DNA of 64,000 nt from Caenorhabditis elegans (lineage: Eukaryota; Nematoda; Chromadorea; Rhabditida; Rhabditidae), in the NCBI RefSeq assembly GCF_000002985.6, contig NC_003279.8:4340001-4404000 (forward strand), given 5' to 3'. The translations under genes and the position numbers were made by a program. This document shows, in pieces, positions 61,968-64,000 of the stretch; within the stretch, counting starts at the first letter, position 1; each line of letters opens with the position of its first letter. The notes under the pieces were generated by a model. That model was not told the origin of the DNA and ran no database searches. It saw only the letters and a program-made list of their open reading frames with translations.

Positions 61968-64000
61968 ATGATATTAAAATTGCTTCTATTCCATCTATTA
62001 TTCTTATTATTATCAGTGAGCAGCGCTCAAAAGTTGAGCAAAGAAGAAAATTCGAAACGGAAAATTACATGTGGCCAGGGTCTAAAATGTGAGAATACAG
62101 TATACTGGTAAATAAAATTCAATAACTAAACTTTAATATCAGTAAAATCTGGATATGGACGAAAAGTTCTAAATGGACTGAGAACAAAAATAGAAGATGC
62201 TCCATGGAATGTAGCAATAGAAATAGAAACAAAAGATGTTGGATTATGTACAGGAACTCTTATTTCGACACGCCACGTCATCACCGCCCGTCATTGTTTT
62301 GCACATTTGATGGATTACGGATATGTATCGATTGGTAAAAATCAATTGATTCATGGATGTGAAAATGAGTATGGGTTTTTTAAATTTTTATGATTTTCTG
62401 GTTTAGAAAAAATTTCATTTGTTAGCCGCCAAAGTTGGCGATTTTTGAGGCAAAATTTAATACTGTACCCAGTATCGACACGAAAAATGTTTTGTTAAAT
62501 AAAAAACGGTGTGCTCCTTTAAAGGGTACTGTAGTTTTAAATGTTTGTTTATCCGGAGTCTTCATCGATAGTCACATACACATAAATGTTAACAAATCGT
62601 ATGAAAACTCCACAGCAACGAAATTTTGAAACTACAGTACTCTTTAAAGGCATATCTGTAAGTTTGTATTTTACAAAAAAAAGGGTGTCGAGACCGGATA
62701 CCGTATTTTCGGCGCAAGAAACCACAAAATTTCTGGGTCTCAATACTTCGTCGCAAACATACCGTAATCGGGTGTTCGCGACGAGATATCGGTTACCAGA
62801 TTGGACTTTACAAAATTTCTTATCACGAATCAATCGATTCGTAACGCTCGATGTGCACCTTTAAGAACTACAGTAATTTGTTGCTCGTAATTTCGTAATG
62901 TTTTTCGATTTTTCACGGTTTACTCTCACACATGCAAATAAAATCAAATTTACACAGCAAAATTGAGAATGAACAAGAGAAGAAAAATTGGATTGGGTTA
63001 CTGTAGTGCGCAGTCACGGTTTTAAGATATTACGTTTGTTGTGAGACCATTTTTTTGTAAAATCGAAGCAAAACGGTAAGTAATAACTACCCTGTCCAAA
63101 AGAGCGCAGTTTCTTCAATACGAATTTCAAAGTCTTCTTTCCAGCAATGATGAAGACCTTGTCCTACATGGAAACTTGACCAATTCGTTCAGAATTTACA
63201 CGGGAACTGGCTGTGGATATCGAAAATATTGCAAAGGGATGAATTCCACGTCTGTTGGAATTAAAAAAGTTTGAAATTATTTTAATGATTTTTTGAAAGA
63301 ACAACTCTAGATAATTCTTCCAAAAGTCTGCGATGACAAACAACTGGATTTCGATGATTTTGCAATTGTGGAGTTGTCAGAATCGTTGAAGATGTCTAGA
63401 AAAGATCGATTTATCTGTGTAAACCACGAGGACAGTAATCTCTTTAACGAGAACAATCGGATGCAACTTTTCGGTTTTGGAATCGACCGTATGTTTTATT
63501 ATTTGAAAAATAAATCTTATTAAAAAATCTGCCCACGTTGCAGCATCGGCTGGAAATCAATCGGCAGGTCCATTGAGATCTGAAACTGTTAAAGCTGAAA
63601 AATGCTTTACAACGACTGGAAAAGCATTTTGCACAAAATCAATTTCCAAGAATCAATTGGCATGCACAGTTTGTACTCCGTTTATTGAAGTTTTCTAAAA
63701 GTTTCTAATTTTAGGGAGACAGTGGTGGTGGAGTTGTTCAATTGATTAATGACCGGGTTACTGTAGTTGGAGTTATTTATGAAGGTTTGGAATTTTTGTA
63801 GAACAGTAGAACATCTAAAGGCTCACTAAAATTCGATGGGGACACTGCGTAGGCCTGAAGGCACCTAGTGTAACACCTTCTCCTTCAAAAATGCCTACCT
63901 GGTCCGGATCTTAACTGGTCAATTTTTAAAAGAACCCAGAGCTAAAAACATTATCCATCTAAGAATTTTTTCAGGTGTTACATGTGAGGCATCAACTACC
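61968..64000 (+). CDS. Trypsin-like (S1/DUF316-type) secreted protease, 3' end outside window
   Basis: Seven exons so far (61968-62088, 62143-62368, 63145-63268, 63311-63488, 63544-63668, 63715-63784, 63975 to the edge), all in phase. MILKLLLFHLLFLLLSVSSA is a signal peptide. The catalytic triad is complete: His in VITARHCF, Asp in DDFAIVEL and Ser in GDSGGG. The body has many cysteines and wide spacing, like the nematode-specific S1 proteases often labelled DUF316. It is probably secreted. The first residue after the His-motif Ala is Arg (TARHC) where most trypsins have TAAHC. Substrate preference cannot be judged, because the region around Ser is short and the C-terminus is missing. The second intron (776 bp) is filled by a foldback element. 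Confidence 0.87.
62450..62880. repeat. Composite foldback element in protease intron 2
   Basis: TGCTCCTTTAAAGGGTACTG with GTAGTTTTAA on the left pairs with GAAACTACAGTACTCTTTAAAGGCA at about 62622. A third related end, GTGCACCTTTAAGAACTACAG, lies at 62854-62874. GAGACC and TCGACACGA words match the foldback at 40937-41132. Confidence 0.75.

Noticed and set aside
1..64000. Search for tRNA, rRNA, microRNA and histone genes
   Set aside because: No cloverleaf with proper arms or known rRNA words was seen. The hairpins present are long foldbacks rather than microRNA precursors, though a computed scan would be needed to exclude small RNAs.

Overview
The window is nuclear DNA from a nematode and matches Caenorhabditis elegans chromosome I. 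The genes have many short introns (about 45-50 bp) with TTTTCAG acceptors, several start codons sit directly behind a trans-splice-like acceptor, base composition is AT-rich, and the gene order runs anc-1 - nicotinic receptor subunit - pdp-1 - lpd-5 - dhc-1. I assigned exons by hand from GT/AG sites and reading phase; each multi-exon model keeps frame to its stop. Symbols are given only where I recognise the gene.

Layout. 1-18872 (+): the 3' part of anc-1, a giant KASH-domain (nesprin) protein. It contains a 16.7-kb tandem array with a 2887-bp period: 903 codons plus a 178-bp intron in each unit. 19217-22548 (+): an alpha-type nicotinic/Cys-loop receptor subunit. 23415-24036 (+): a small secreted or membrane-anchored charged protein. 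25223-26949 (-): a MATH-BTB protein. 28106-30273 (+): pdp-1, pyruvate dehydrogenase phosphatase. 30603-32138 (-) and 32340-33018 (-): an SS18-like protein and lpd-5 (NDUFS4), only about 200 bp apart and possibly an operon. 33664-39140 (+): a chromodomain protein with an ankyrin-like segment. 39496-41770 (-): a TMX3-like transmembrane thioredoxin. 42565-45097 (+): a Tex/SRBD1-like S1-domain protein. 46790-61755 (+): the complete cytoplasmic dynein heavy chain dhc-1 (4568 codons before the stop in my model). 61968-64000 (+): a trypsin-like protease cut by the window edge.

Non-coding content is rich in foldback elements. Three long inverted repeats lie at 35284-35636, 42203-42516 and 45316-45681. 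Several smaller hairpins sit in introns, and a family of CGGCAAATTGCCG-type palindromic repeats clusters in and just after the receptor gene.

The genes are mostly unrelated housekeeping or neuronal genes. anc-1 and dhc-1 share the general theme of positioning nuclei and organelles, and pdp-1 and lpd-5 both serve mitochondrial energy metabolism.

I see no sign of a wholly new multi-gene system. The most striking anomaly is inside the second anc-1 repeat. A 14-bp piece holding a NotI site and a ScaI site separates two copies of one complete GATC-to-GATC fragment. That looks like a cloning or assembly artefact kept in frame rather than natural sequence. The second notable feature is that the anc-1 repeats are almost identical in introns as well as exons, while the flanking ancestral repeats have diverged.
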